Made by a program: the position numbers and the translations under genes. The notes beneath the pieces are model-generated. The model was given only the letters and a program-made list of their open reading frames with translations, was not told the DNA's origin and did not search any database. This document shows, piece by piece, positions 10,390 to 22,876 of a stretch of DNA of 64,000 nucleotides. Source of the stretch: Gymnopus androsaceus JB14 (Eukaryota; Basidiomycota; Agaricomycetes; Agaricales; Omphalotaceae). The stretch spans positions 1 through 64,000 of the forward strand of contig ML769425.1 of NCBI GenBank assembly GCA_009733575.1, in the 5' to 3' direction. Position 1 is the first letter of the stretch; every line of letters begins with the position of its first letter.

Positions 10390-12930
10390 ACGGTCATGAT
10401 GCATTATGTCAATTCAGTAGCCTTTTCACATGATGGAACCAGGATTGTGTCTGGCTCTTCTGACAAAACAGTCAGGATCTGGGATGCCACTACTGGTGCT
10501 CAAATGGGTGATCCTCTGCAAGGTCATGATGATTGGGTCCGTTCAGTAGCCTTTTCACATGATGGAACCAGGATTGTGTCTGGCTCTGATGACAAAACAG
10601 TCAGGATCTGGGATGCCACTACTGGTGCTCAAATGGGTGATCCTCTGCAAGGTCATGATGGTGGGGTCTATTCAGTAGCCTTTTCACATGATGGAACCAG
10701 GATTGTGTCTGGCTCTTCTGACAAAACAGTCAGGATCTGGGATGCCACTACTGGTGCTCAAATGGGTGATCCTTTACAAGGTCATGATCATTATGTCAAT
10801 TCAGTAGCCTTTTCACATGATGGAACCAGGATTGTGTCTGGCTCTTCTGACAAAACAGTCAGGATCTGGGATGCCACTACTGGTGCTCAAATGGGTGATC
10901 CTCTGCAAGGTCATGATGATTGGGTCCGTTCAGTAGCCTTTTCACATGATGGAACCAGGATTGTGTCTGGCTCTTCATGACAAAACAGTCAGGATCTGGG
11001 ATGCCACTACTGGTGCTCAAATGGGTGATCCTCTGCAAGGTCATGATGGTTGGGGTCTATTCAGTAGCCTTTTCACATGATGGAACCAGGATTGTGTCTG
11101 GCTCTTCTGACAAAACAGTCAGGATCTGGGATGCCACTACTGGTGCTCAAATGGGTGATCCTTTACAAGGTCATGATCATTATGTCAATTCAGTAGCCTT
11201 TTCACATGATGGAACCAGGATTGTGTCTGGCTCTTCTGACAAAACAGTCAGGATCTGGGATGCCACTACTGGTGCTCAAATGGGTGATCCTCTGCAAGGT
11301 CATGATGATTGGGTCCGTTCAGTAGCCTTTTCACATGATGGAACCAGGATTGTGTCTGGCTCTTCTGACAAAACAGTCAGGATCTGGGATGCCACTACTG
11401 GTGCTCAAATGGGTGATCCTCTGCAAGGTCATGATGGTTGGGTCTATTCAGTAGCCTTTTCACATGATGGAACCAGGATTGTGTCTGGCTCTCTAGCAAA
11501 CAGTCAGGATCTGGGATGCCACTACTGGTGCTCAAATGGGTGATCCTCTGCAAGGTCATGATCATTATGTCAATTCAGTAGCCTTTTCACATGATGGAAC
11601 CAGGATTGTGTCTGGCTCTTCTGACAAAACAGTCAGGATCTGGGATGCCACTACTGGTGCTCAAATGGGTGATCCTCTGCAAGGTCATGTGATGTGGGTC
11701 GTTCAGTAGCCTTTTCACATGATGGAACCAGGATTGTGTCTGGCTCTTCTGACAAAACAGTCAGGATCTGGGATGCCACTACTGGTGTCTCAAATGGGTG
11801 ATCCTCTGCAAGGTCATGATGATTTGTCAATTCAGTAGCCTTTTCACATGATGGAACCAGAATTGTGGTCTGGTTGCTTTCTGACAAAAACAGTCAGGAT
11901 CTGGGATGCCACTACTGGGCGCTCAATGGGTGATCCTCTGCAAGGTCATGATCATTATGTCAATTCAGTAGCCTTTTCACATGATGGACCAGGATTGTGT
12001 CTGGCTCTTCTGACAAAACAGTCAGGATCTGGGATGCCACTACTGGTGCTCAAATGGGTGATCCTCTGCAAGGTCATGATGATTGGGTCCGTTCAGTAGC
12101 CTTTCACATGATAGAATCAGATTGTGTCTGGCTCTTCTGACAAAACAGTCAGATCTGGGATGCCACTACTGGTGCTCAAATGGGTGATCCTCTGCAAGTC
12201 ATGATGCTTGGGTCTATTCAGTAGCCTTTTCACATGATGGAACCAGGATTGTGTCTGGCTCTGATACAAAACAGTCAGGATCTGGATGCCACTACTGGTG
12301 CTCAAATGGGTGATCCTCTGCAAGGTCATGATCATTATGTCAATTCAGTAGCCTTTTCACATGATAGAATCAGGATTGTGTCTGGCTCTTCTGACAAAAC
12401 AGTCAGGATCTGGGATGCCACTACTGGTGCTCAAATGGGTGATCCTCTGCAAGGTCATGATGGTGGGGTCTATTCAGTAGCCTTTTCACATGATGGAACC
12501 AGGATTGTGTCTGGCTCTTCTGACAAAACAGTCAGGATCTGGGATGCCACTACCGGTGCTCAAATGGGTGATCCTCTGCAAGGTCATGATCATTATGTCA
12601 ATTCAGTAGCCTTTTCACATGATGGAACCAGAATTGTGTCTGGCTCTTCTGACAAAACAGTCAGGATCTGGGATGCCACTACTGGTGCTCAAATGGGTGA
12701 TCCTCTGCAAGGTCATGATCATTATGTCAATTCAGTAGCCTTTTCACATGATGGAACCAGGATTGTGTCTGGCTCTTCTGACAAAACAGTCAGGATCTGG
12801 GATGCCACTACTGGTGCTCAAATGGGTGATCCTCTACAAAGGTCATGATCATTATGTCAATTCAGTAGCCTTTTCACATGATAGAACCAAGATTGTGTCT
12901 GGCTCTGTCAGGATTTGGGATCCCACTTTT
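10390..12930 (+). repeat. Tandem WD40 array, about 20 units of 129 bp, with a triplet higher-order period
   Basis: Units are nearly identical except at the residues after GHD. The order of these variants is HYVN, DWVR, G(G/W)VY repeated about five times, then HYVN, GGVY and three HYVN. Three units make a 387 bp higher-order period. Confidence 0.85.
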
Positions 12931-13283
12931 GATTCTCCAATGGATAACACACTCACAGAACACACTGAGTCATTGCAAGGTAGTGTTTCTATTTTTCTAT
13001 CTATGTTTGATTTTTTAACTTATTCTGTCTAGCACACAATCACTGGAATCTTTCAAGTGATGGATGGATTATCTTTCCAAATTGTCCTTATGGTATAATT
13101 TGGATTCCTCCTCAGTTTCGCAGACCATTATGGAGACCTCAGAATTTATGCATTATATCTCAGGTAGGATACACTAAGTTATCCTTTGCAGATCATGTAT
13201 ATGGCAAGGAATGGTTTCATTGCATCATGGAATGACCATTCTAAGAACTGTTTATTTTTTCCTGTAAGTAATTTAGCAACTAG

Positions 13284-13540
13284 CACGCCGGAAGTACAGA
13301 AAAATCTGCTCGAGAGAAAAATTGATGGATTGAGAACTTTTCAGTCAAAATGTCGCTCATTAGTGATTTTTTGAGTGAAGATTAATTATTCAGCTCAACC
13401 GAAATGGGATTTCTTGACTGAATGATCATCTTTCAGTTGGAAATTCCATTTTAGTCAAGCTGAATGGTTAGTTTTCACTCAAAATTTCACTAAATCAGTC
13501 TGTTTTTCATTCGAATGGATTTTCTTGTACTTCTGGCGTG
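13284..13540. mobile_element. 257 bp MITE just after the left NLR gene
   Basis: TIRs start CACGCCGGAAGTACA (left) and CACGCCAGAAGTACA (right, complement), flanked by TAG at 13281-13283 and 13541-13543. The right arm lacks it at the matching place (about 51315-51300), so the insertion postdates the duplication or was lost there. No coding capacity. Confidence 0.8.
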
Positions 13541-13744
13541 TAGTTTCTTGAACTCTATTTGACAGTCCCCTTGTAAAGTCACAACCCTTCAACATTCCTA
13601 GTCACAAGAAACATTGACTGGACTTCTTGATCTGGAGAGTTTTTCCCATTTCCTTTTCCTGCCACTTCTATCAAAGCTCCTGTTAGTCTTGAGATGCTCA
13701 TTTTTGATATACAGGTTCTGTGTCCATTGCAATACTCACTGAAA

Positions 13745-14737
13745 ATGCCTAAACCCCATTTGATTCTTCATTTGCCTTATATACTCCATTGTATGTAAAC
13801 TGGAGCCCTTACATTTTTACATTTCACCAGTTGAGTTGTTTCCTCCTCATTTCATTAGTGCCTTCATGCTTGGAAATTGCAAAATCATTACATGCTACTG
13901 TACTAGCAGTGTTTTCACCTAAGGCGTTATTAAGGGGATTTTTCCATCCTAAGGTCTCAAACCTTATTAAGGGCAATTTAAGTTGTAATCAAGGGTGCAA
14001 AAAAATTCCCAGAAATTACTATTTCAGGCATTACAGGGTCACTAAAAGATCTTTGCTACTCCCAAGAGCCTTTGAGTTCACTGTCATCAGACCCCTCACC
14101 CAAATACTATTCAGTCATGCATCACTATTTATAACAACTGCACAATGGCATACCCGTTTATTCTTCCCCAGGTTGTTCAAGCCCGAACTCAGTCATCTAT
14201 GAATTTGCTTGAAGCATTCATGTTTACATAGGTTGTCAAACTATGAACTACATATGAGCCTCTAGTATATGACAAAAGCAAGTTCCAGATGTACTTACAT
14301 ATCCAATTTAAATGTATTTTTCTCTTATAATTAGTGATGTGCCGGCTCAGCCTGAAAGCCCCAGGCCGGCCAAGCCAAGTCATGAAAAGCCAGGCCAAGA
14401 CTTTTGGCCTGGCCTGGGTTTTTGTCACATACCATACCTTAGTAATGTCCACCCCCAAACTTGAAGGATATTTCTGGGAGATATATGCGAAACTCAGCAT
14501 CTAGCGTTTCTTGTATGGATGCGCGCTAGTACACGTTATTCATGGACTTGAAGCACGATGCATTCCTATCGAAACCTCACTGGCACCAATACTAATGAAT
14601 AGACTATTTTTCAAATGTCGAAATTCATCTTCCAAATCCATCGTCGTTCCTACGTCTATCGTTTAGCTATTCCAGCCGACTTCTGAAACCTGGATTGAAT
14701 AATGAAGAGATGAGGGACAAAGTAGAAGAGCGCCGAC
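13745..14737. other. No gene seen
   Basis: An open frame of 137 codons at 13789-14202 (+) has no domain and no splice neighbours. A GGCC-rich low-complexity stretch lies at 14340-14415. I see no other structure. Confidence 0.45.
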
Positions 14738-15834
14738 CCTTATTGCTGTTTTCAAAAAGGCTTGCGCGCGTCGATTTTTCACGTGGGAATGATATATGTT
14801 TGATTTTTGCGCGTTCGACGGTGCCCGAACTGTTTTTGGTTGTAACTCTTGCAGTTCTCAATAGAAATATGAAAAGCTTTATATTTTCTGGATCTACGAC
14901 ATATTCTGCAGACACGATGTAAGAAATTTGGGCTTTTCGGTGATTACAATATGTAGTTCTTGCATTTGACAGTGTCACAACTGCTTTTGGCTGTAGCTCT
15001 CTCAATTCAGCACTAGGAATGAAACCTTTGTATTTTCTGAATCTACTACATATTCTTCAGGTGCAACGCAAAAAATTGTGCTGAAATTGTCCAGAAGAAA
15101 TGGTTCTGTCAATGCTTGAAGTTTCCAACCAATATCTTGGCAGTCCTCTTCAAGCAAGACTTTCTTGTGCATTGCAATGTACATGCCAAAAACACTGTGA
15201 ATCAGCACTAGGTCATTGGAGTTGTGTTTGGATGGATTTGAGGGGAGCTAGGTCCGGTCGTCAATGTTGGGTGTGGGCAGAAGTTGATGATCGCAGCAAA
15301 AGTTGTCACTGGAATTATTGGATTTGGACCTAGGGAGCCAGGTCTACTGAAAAATGAATTGAGTTAGGCTTCAGTTCAGGGCATAAAGACTTGCAGAACA
15401 TACCACTATCTGATTTTGCTCATTTGACCCAAACTCAACTACTTCGAGGTTGGAAATCCAAGCCTCAACACAACCAATTTTCCAGTTCAACCATTCTAAT
15501 AGCATTCCACAATTCTAAACACAATCCCAAGGCTGCAATATTTGTCTTTTCAATGGTGGAGATGATGGATGAACTAAAGCTTGGCTAAAACCGGGTGGGA
15601 GCTGTGATTGATCTCATGTAAGAACAGCACACAATATTCTTCTATTTTTATAGCCTTGTATCTGCAGAATAAGCCGTAGATTCAGAAAAAAAAGAGCTTT
15701 TTACAATTGAAGAAGAATTAAGTGAGCTATGAATGAAAACAGTCGGAACGTTGCTGAATACGCAAAAATCGAACATATATCATTCCCACGTGAAAATTTG
15801 ACCCGCGCAAGCCTTTTTGAAAACAGCAATAAGG
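14738..15834. mobile_element. 1.1 kb element with long imperfect terminal inverted repeats
   Basis: The left end (14738-14900) and the complement of the right end (15660-15834) align. Both start CCTTATTGCTGTTTTC and share the TTTTTCACGTGGGAATGATA-type segment and a TCTACGACATATTCTGCAGA-type segment. The left half also contains two diverged direct copies of a 110 bp stretch (about 14820-14935 and 14970-15085). No transposase is visible, and target duplications are unclear. Confidence 0.6.
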
Positions 15835-15924
15835 ATTCTGAGCAAGATTCTGAGGTGGATGAAATTGGATGCAGTCAGAACATGATTCCCACAGCCTACT
15901 ACAACAATTATTAGCGCGATAGCC

Positions 15925-15949
15925 CGGGGTTCGATTCCCCGCGTCGGAA
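15925..15949 (+). other. Isolated tRNA 3'-half-like sequence (T arm plus acceptor strand)
   Basis: The bases form a perfect 5 bp T stem (CGGGG/CCCCG) with loop TTCGATT, followed by a seven-base acceptor-like strand and an A. GGTTCGATTCC also matches a Pol III B box. No matching 5' acceptor strand, D arm or anticodon arm is found upstream, so this is a tRNA fragment or a tRNA-derived (SINE-like) remnant, not a full tRNA gene. Confidence 0.4.
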
Positions 15950-16324
15950 GTGAGATATGATTCTGAGCCCTTCTTTTTAGCTACCAATCTGAACCATAGT
16001 CTGGGTGTTAGCCTATTTCGTTCTTTCATTGCATGGCAAAGACCTTGGAAATATAAGGATAACGTTCTTGAGTATATTTGTTCGAGTGACCGGTGAAGCT
16101 GGAGTGGACTGGAGAGTGATCATGAGGAGATGCCGGGATGAAACAGTAGACTTGCTCTTTCATTCCATCTTCTGATAACTCCGAGTATCTTCCTCAAGCC
16201 TCCAGATTCATACAACGCGTGTATTTTTATTTTTATCTCAATCGGTTATGGCCCTCGGCATGCGCAACGGCGAGCACGGGTTGAGTCTAAAAAAAAGTTT
16301 CCCATCTCTGCGACTTGGACCACC
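15950..16324. promoter_or_regulatory. Upstream region of the ABC transporter gene
   Basis: Non-coding sequence of about 375 bp before the ATG at 16325. No specific element can be assigned. Confidence 0.3.
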
Positions 16325-19300
16325 ATGACGCATCTCCAACTGCTTCTAATCATCTCCTGGACCGCCATTTGCTCAGTGGTCCTCCTTATAGTCCATGGTT
16401 TACTCGTCAAATTTGACTGGGTTGGAAATGATGATGATAGTCTCGAGATTACGGAAAATAAACCGAAACCGCCACGCGTATTCGCAGCTCTGCGTTTTCT
16501 AGGTTGTTTGGTAATCTTCGGATTGGAGGTCACGGAAGCTGTCAAAGATAGACGCGTAGGGGAATCGCGGTCGAGGGATATCAATGTTATACTGTGCTTG
16601 GTATTTGTGAGTATTCTTTTCTAATGTAGGTATAGCTTTCTAACTACTTCTATATAGGCTTATACCACCGTCCTTGCACTATTGGCCCTTCTCTTCCTCA
16701 CGACGACTCCGCGATGGAGCATTCTCTACGAAAGACATGTTAATACTGTTTTATTAGTTGCGCTTGGTGTATACGCCGTACGAGACTTGGTTCCCTTCGT
16801 CCGAACCTCTGACGGCGAGCATCGCGGAGGGGCCTTATTATGGGTCAAAATTGCGCTATTATTCCTGACGGCAGTAGTGATACCACTTGCTAGTCCGAGA
16901 GTATGGATTCCGGTCGAGGCGAATGCAGACACGGTCTCCTCACCAAACCCTGAACAAATCGCGTCCCCTCTCTCCCTCCTCTTCTTCGCCTTTCTCGATC
17001 CTATTGTATGGAAAGCCTACCGCGTAGCCCATCTTCCTGCCTCGGAACTTCCCCACCTCGCAGATAGCGATCGCGTGGCCTGGTTAAAGAAACGATGGTT
17101 CCCAAGTTTAGAACTGTATTCGAGTGCCAATATAGGTCAACCCAAACCAAACCGAAAGAGATCCATGCCCTACACTCTACTTTGGATGTTTCGCTGGACG
17201 TGGATGAAGATTGGTATTGCAATGTTGACTTTGGCATGTGGAAATTTGGGTTCACCGGTCGCTGTTAATAAGTTGCTTTCGTGAGTGTTGCGCTTTGAGT
17301 TGTTCTACAGGAGCTTAACTTTCTATCAGTTATCTCGAATCTCAAGCCTCCTCAAGCCCTTCATCCTCTTCCTCCTCCATTCGGCCGTGGTTCTGGATCC
17401 TATTGCTATTCATCAGTCCGCTCGCCGTTACACTATCAATGGAATGGTACATGCGCATCGCATTGCGTTTGAATGTCCAAGTCGACGCGTTGATTACTCA
17501 ATTGGTGTTTGAACATTCTTTGAGGATCAGGGTCAAGGCGAATACTGCAGGAGCCCCGGGGAAATCTGCTCCAAAGTCTATAGAATTGGACTCGAAAAAG
17601 AAAGGGACTGAAGGAGGAGACTCATCCCCACAACAACAACAGAAGCAGAAGACTCCAGACGATAAACGAGGGAAAAAGGGCAAAAAATCCGGCGGCGCGA
17701 CGAAATCCACCTCTGGCCGAATCAACAACCTCGTCACTACTGACCTATCCAATATGGCCGAGCTCAGAAACTGGATGTTTGTCTTTCTTCAAAGACCGTT
17801 CGAGTTTGTATTGAGTGCGGCGTTTTTGTATGGGATTTTGGGATGGAGGTGGGTCTATTTCGATACACATCCAAGTAATTAGGATGATGATTTATTTTAT
17901 CCCTTCTATAGCTCATTCGTAGGGATCGGACTCATGTTCGCGCTCGCACCGATACCTGTCAAAATCATCAACGCGGGAAGGAAGGTTTTCCTCGAGAGGA
18001 TGCGCAAGACAGACTGGAGGGTTGAGGTGTTTGGGGATGGTACGTGTCATCTAGCTCCCTATCCGTATACGCCAAAAATAACTTTCATCTAACTGTTGCG
18101 TTCGTTCACAGTCATGTCCGTTCTGAGGATGGTCAAATTATTCGGTTGGGAAGCAAAGATGTCTAAACGTATCGCGGACGTGAGGAAGGAAGAGTTGAAG
18201 CTGTTGAAGAAACGGAGGATGTATTGGATGGGGAGTGAGCTGAGCAAGTGAGTGATTGCTCGACCCCGCATATTAATCACTAAAATGCTGTTTATTCCTT
18301 GTTCTGTAGTTATCTAGTCCCTTTGGTTGCGGTCACTGGATGTTTTGCTACTTTGTGAGTGGTTTAACGTTAATGCAGAATACTGAAGTTGACATCAGTC
18401 CTTTGCAGCGTATGTCGTTGAAATGCACTTTGAATCCTGATGCAATTTACTTAACCCGTGTACACGCAGACCCTAATAATGAAGCAAGACCTCACTCCGT
18501 CCCGCGTATTCTCCTCCCTTGTGGTATTCGAACGGTTACAACAACATGTTCGCTTCCTAGTGGTTAATCTGAACAAGTATTATACCGGATTGATATCCAT
18601 AGCCAGAATAGAGGAGTTTTTGGCAGAGGTGAGGAATATGGATGGTTGAAGGTGTCGTCGATGTAACTGACGGACATATTTTTATTAGACGGAACTCATC
18701 GACTCCTTTGATCCTTCATCGACATCGTCCGTCGTCGCAGGACCGTTAGACGCGGAATCCGGATCGCCCTCAGGTAGCTCGGCTTCTTCGACGGTTGTCG
18801 CTTTGGCGGAAGACGACGCTTCAGCAGATCGTCAGCCTCGTGAACAGGAGCAGGAGCAGCTTATAATCGGGTTTAGTAATGCGACGTTTTCATGGAGCAA
18901 GGAGGATGAGGAGATTTTTTCTGCTACTGCTTCCTCCGCCATTACTTCCGCTGTTGGTCTGCTGCCACAAGAAGAAGAAGAAGCTTCCGCGCCTCCCCAA
19001 GCTGGGGCCGTGCTCGGAGTCTCTCAAGTGCGGAAGTTTTTCCTCACCATTTCCGACACTGTCTTGTTCCACCGTAACTGTATCAACCTGATTATCGGAC
19101 CTACTGGGAGTGGGAAGACTGCGATGTTGTTGGCGTTATTGGGTATGTGGTTTTGCCCATATAACGTATCTATCTAATGTGTCCCTGTAATCCCTCTCAG
19201 GTGAAATGCATTTCATTCCAATGCCAGCATCATCGCGATCCCCGTCTACGGTGAACGACGACTTGGAAGATAGCTCGAAAAACTCCAGTTTGAGGGGGAG

Positions 19301-22300
19301 GTCTGCTATGGATGCGAGTGTCAAGGGTTCGGGATCGTGGTATAGTCTTCCTCGAGACTCAGGGCATGGTCGTGGTCACGGCGTAGGGGCTGTGGCGTAT
19401 GCAGCGCAGGAGTCTTGGGTGCAGAACGAGACAATCAGGGTATGTTTATCCCTCTCTCGTTCGCCATTCGCTAATTTTTTCTCCTCCGACAGGACAACAT
19501 TCTCTTCCACTCTCCCTTCGATGAAGAGCGCTACAACAAGGTGTTGTATCAGTGCGCACTCGAGCGTGATCTCACGTTGTTTGATGCCGGTGATTTGACC
19601 GAAGTCGGAGAGAAGGGTTTGACGTTGAGCGGAGGGCAAAAGACTCGGTTGACGCTGGCGAGGGCGGTGTATTCGAACGCAAAGATTTTACTGTTGGATG
19701 ATGTCCTAGCGGCGTTGGAGTAAGTCCAAGCAATTTTCTCTCCCCGTTGACATATGGCTGATAGTTCTCTCAAATTTAGTGTTCATACGTCCAAATGGAT
19801 TATCGAGAAATGTTTTCTTGGGTGATCTAATGCAAGATCGGACCGTTATTCTGGTGGTGAGGATTTTAGTTACGTTCGTTGAGTGCTTTCCTCACTTTCT
19901 GACGGCTGTTTACTGTACAGACGCACAACACGGCCCTAACCCTCCCTATTGCGAGTTTTGTGGTGACAATGAAAGATGGTCGAGTTGCGAGTCAAGAAGT
20001 GATACAGAGAGCTTCTGGGTCCTCTGCCACTACTCGCTGAGGTTGAAGAAGTCGCCATCACGACGGAAGACATGTCTGGATAATGAAGCTGATGATGAAC
20101 CCGCTCTGAACTCAACGAAGGCCTCTGGGAAGCTCGTAGTAGAGGAAGAAGTCCAAGTGGGGCATGTTAGTTGGGCTGCCAGTAAGTTTTTATCCCCTTG
20201 TCTGTTCTCCTCTAATTGTTGTTTTCCGTTTAGTAAAGCTCTATGCGACAGGAATGGGAGGGAGATTCCCTGTGCTGTTCTTTGTGGCCTGGATCGGAAG
20301 CACCGTGCTTTCGCAGCTGACGGTGGTATTCCAGACATGGTATCTGGGCTTCTGGGCTTCGCAGTATGAGGAAAGCGATCCTGCAGATGTACCTGTCACT
20401 TTGTATGTGTTCCCTCAATTCTTAATAGTGCTGCATTCTCACTTTGTACTCGCAGATATCTTTCTGGTTACTGTTCGTATTTCACCCTTTATGTGAGGTT
20501 ATTTGTTGCTGAATTTGTGAATTCGTTTTGTGCAGCTGGGATAGTTATCTTGACTTTGATAATCAACTGCTGCACGGCGTTGAATTTCATCTACGGGATT
20601 ACGCGGGCTTCAGACTATATTCATAAGCGACTCGTGGCTTCAATTCTTGGAACGACAATGAGGTTCGTATATACACTTTATATCACTTGGGTGGACTTTT
20701 CAGTGAACCTTTGCGCATTATAGATGGCTGGATAAAACTCCTGTTTCTCGAGTTATCACCAGGGCAACGCAGGATCTTAACGCAGGTGAGAGCTCATTCG
20801 TTTTACTTTCGAAGCGTTTTAACTGAGCGTCCACCGTAGTCGATGCAAACATCCCAGCTTCAATCCGCAACTTTATCGATGTCTGTATCCGGCTGCTCTC
20901 CAGACTAGGCTAGTCCTCTATAAACAGAGTATGATAAGCACTAACGATTTTGTACGAGTAGGCGCCGTTGTGCTGTTTTCACCTATATTTATCCTACCTG
21001 GGCTGCTCATTCTGTTCATTGGCGCGAGCTGGGGGAATGTTTATTTCAAAGCTCAGATGTCTGTCAAGAGGGAGATGTCGATTGCGAAGGCGCCGGTGCT
21101 GGGTCATTTTGGGGCAACGATCGCTGGGTTGAGTGAGTATACCATTTTCTTTCGTCATTCCAGAAAAGCTAAATGACGAATCTCAACAGCTTCTATTCGG
21201 GCTTACGGTGCTGAAAAGCTTTCTATCATTGAAATGCAGACTCGGACGGACCGTCATTCAAGGATTGCCAGAGTGTTTAATAATCTACAGAGATGGATAG
21301 CGGTAAGAATCAACATTCTCTCGGCGGTGTTTACCTCGTCGCTGGCATGGTATCTGGTCTACGTGCTGCATCAGTCGGCTGCGACCACGGGCTTTTCGCT
21401 TAACATGGCAGTCTCCTTCAGCGGCGCAATCTTTTCGTTCATCTTGGAGTTCAACTCTTTAGAAGCTCGAAGTAAGCCCATTCCTTGCTCATTCTCTTGA
21501 TCTTGCTGTTGACCAGAATGACCATAGGCAATAGGTATAGCGTTTGGTTGTCACGCTATTGCTAACTAATGCTGACAACCTGGCAAGTCTCGAACGTATC
21601 GAAAACTATCTGAATATTGAACAAGAGGTAAAACCGGAGCCGTCAGGAGAGCCTCCTGCATATTGGCCTGCCAGTGGCGATCTACGAGTTGAAAAACTTT
21701 CAGCAAAATACTCCCCTGATGGACCAGAAGTTCTTCATGAACTTACTTTCCACATCAAGTCTGGCGAGCGCATTGGTGTTGGTACGCATATATCTATTCT
21801 ACTCTTCTGTTGTATCATTATGCTTACTTATGGATTTGGGTAGTTGGCCGAACTGGTTCGGGGAAGGTGTGTGTCTTAAAATGTATGCTTCGTCTGTCAC
21901 TAATACCCGTTATCGTTACATTTGCCTACAGAGTTCACTAACGCTTTCGCTCTTACGCTGCATTTGCACTTCCGGGGACGTCTTTTACGACGGGCTATCA
22001 ATTAACAAGATGAATTTAGAAGCGCTAAGAACCCAAATCACGATCATCCCGCAGATAGTTGAGTGTTCATTAGCCTCACTATAACAGCTTTCTATGACGC
22101 TAATTGATTTTCCAAAGCCTGAACTAATAAGTGGCTCCCTACGAGAGAATTTGGACCCTTTCGAAGAACATGACGATTTTACGCTCAACGATGCATTAAA
22201 GTCGGCTGGGCTGCAGGCATTACAGGAAGACATGCCTGAAAAGGATAGGATCACGCTCGATACATTAGTCTCGAGTGGGGGCGCCAACTTCTCTTTGGGT

Positions 22301-22876
22301 CAGCGACAAATCATTGCTTTGGCGAGAGCTATTGTACGCAGGAGTAAATTATTAATATTGGATGAAGGTATGTAGTGTTTCAGTCTCCCGTATCCTTGTA
22401 GCTGATTGTGGCCTTTTATTTTTTCAGCCACGTCGGCCATAGGTGAGTTAATCTGGAGAGAATACGAGTACGGTTGTTTACGAGGATATTTTTGTCCAGA
22501 TTACAAAACAGATAGCATCATCCAGTCTTCACTGCGTAATCAATTAACTGGGGACGTTACCCTGATAACGATCGCGCATCGACTGCAGACTATAATGGAT
22601 CGCAGATCGCATCGTAAGCCTTTCAACATAATCTACACTTGTTCACTATGATTATGTTTGCTCGTCGTTAGATGGTGCTCGATTCGGGATCTATCGTGAG
22701 CGTCTCTCTTTCTCTCACTCTACCAACAATTGACGCGTGGTTTGTCTTCTCCATAGGTCGAGTTTGATACTCCGCTCGCGCTGCTGCAAAATCCTGAAGG
22801 TCGCCTGCGCGTATTGGTAGACCAGTCTCATGATAAAGATATATTGATTGAGATGGCGGAGAAGAAAGTTCGCTAG
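16325..22876 (+). CDS. ABCC-type (MRP/YOR1/YBT1-like) full-size ABC transporter
   Basis: ATP-driven export of conjugates or drugs across the plasma or vacuolar membrane is the usual role of this class. About 20 exons with short introns. The N-terminus has about five hydrophobic helices (TMD0-like), then LFFAFLDPIVWKAY and the first transmembrane domain, with a Lys/Gln-rich cytosolic loop at 17560-17750. NBD1: Walker A GPTGSGKT (19097), Q-loop AAQESWVQN, signature LSGGQKTRLTLARA, Walker B ILLLDDVLAALD. The second transmembrane domain starts at about 20230 (KLYATGMGGRFPVLFF). NBD2: Walker A VGRTGSGK split by an intron (21844-21932), signature FSLGQRQIIALARA, Walker B LLILDEATSAI, switch His in IAHRL, and C-terminal QNPEGRL. 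The start is the first Met before the first helix. Between 20020 and 20085, in the linker after NBD1, the frame must shift twice to stay open. The gene is therefore either mildly damaged or carries sequence errors. Confidence 0.85.

Larger units (their letters stand above)
7062..13235 (+). pseudogene. NACHT-WD40 NLR-like (STAND) protein, left-arm copy, frame broken
   Basis: Fungal NLR-like signalling ATPase of the kind used in non-self recognition. Exon 1 (7062-7163) carries the short FCIQGGEFNNIQGNQYNI motif typical of Agaricomycete NACHT proteins. A 71 bp intron (7164-7234) leads into a long NACHT exon with Walker A GMAGTGKST, Walker B VLVVDALDE and the TSRPE sensor. The frame stops at 8521, about 60 codons before the end seen in the right-arm copy, because of indels. 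The winged-helix/linker exon is missing, and 8690-10300 is corrupted. From 10309 there are about 20 WD40 units of 43 residues, with stops and frameshifts near 10976, 11045, 11495, 11690, 11820-11900, 12115, 12270 and 12838. After an intron (12980-13032) the C-terminal exon encodes the conserved DGWI, IIWIPPQFR and KEWFHCI motifs and ends at a TGA (13233-13235). The frameshifts may be real or may come from poor consensus in the repeats. Confidence 0.85.
891..13740. repeat. Left arm of a large inverted duplication
   Basis: Gene order eIF2-gamma, F-box-like fragment, NLR-like gene is matched in inverted orientation by 59080 down to 51110. The match continues past the NLR stop codon to about 13740/51110 and then ends. 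The arm is longer than its partner because of the insertion at 1133-4548, the MITE at 13284 and a longer WD40 array. Confidence 0.85.

Noticed and set aside
10390..12930. Regular spaced repeats that might suggest a CRISPR-like array
   Set aside because: The period is 129 bp with coding continuity (WD40 units), and the sequence is eukaryotic.
10390..12930. RIP-type (C to T) mutation as the cause of the breaks in the repeats
   Set aside because: The breaks are mostly single-base insertions or deletions and the units remain C-containing and near-identical, which RIP would not give.
13789..14202. 137-codon open frame after the left arm
   Set aside because: No domain, no matching exon pattern and no conservation elsewhere in the window.
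14340..14415. GGCC-rich stretch as a possible regulatory or structural site
   Set aside because: Looks like simple low-complexity sequence; no inverted or direct structure beyond the short GGCC period.
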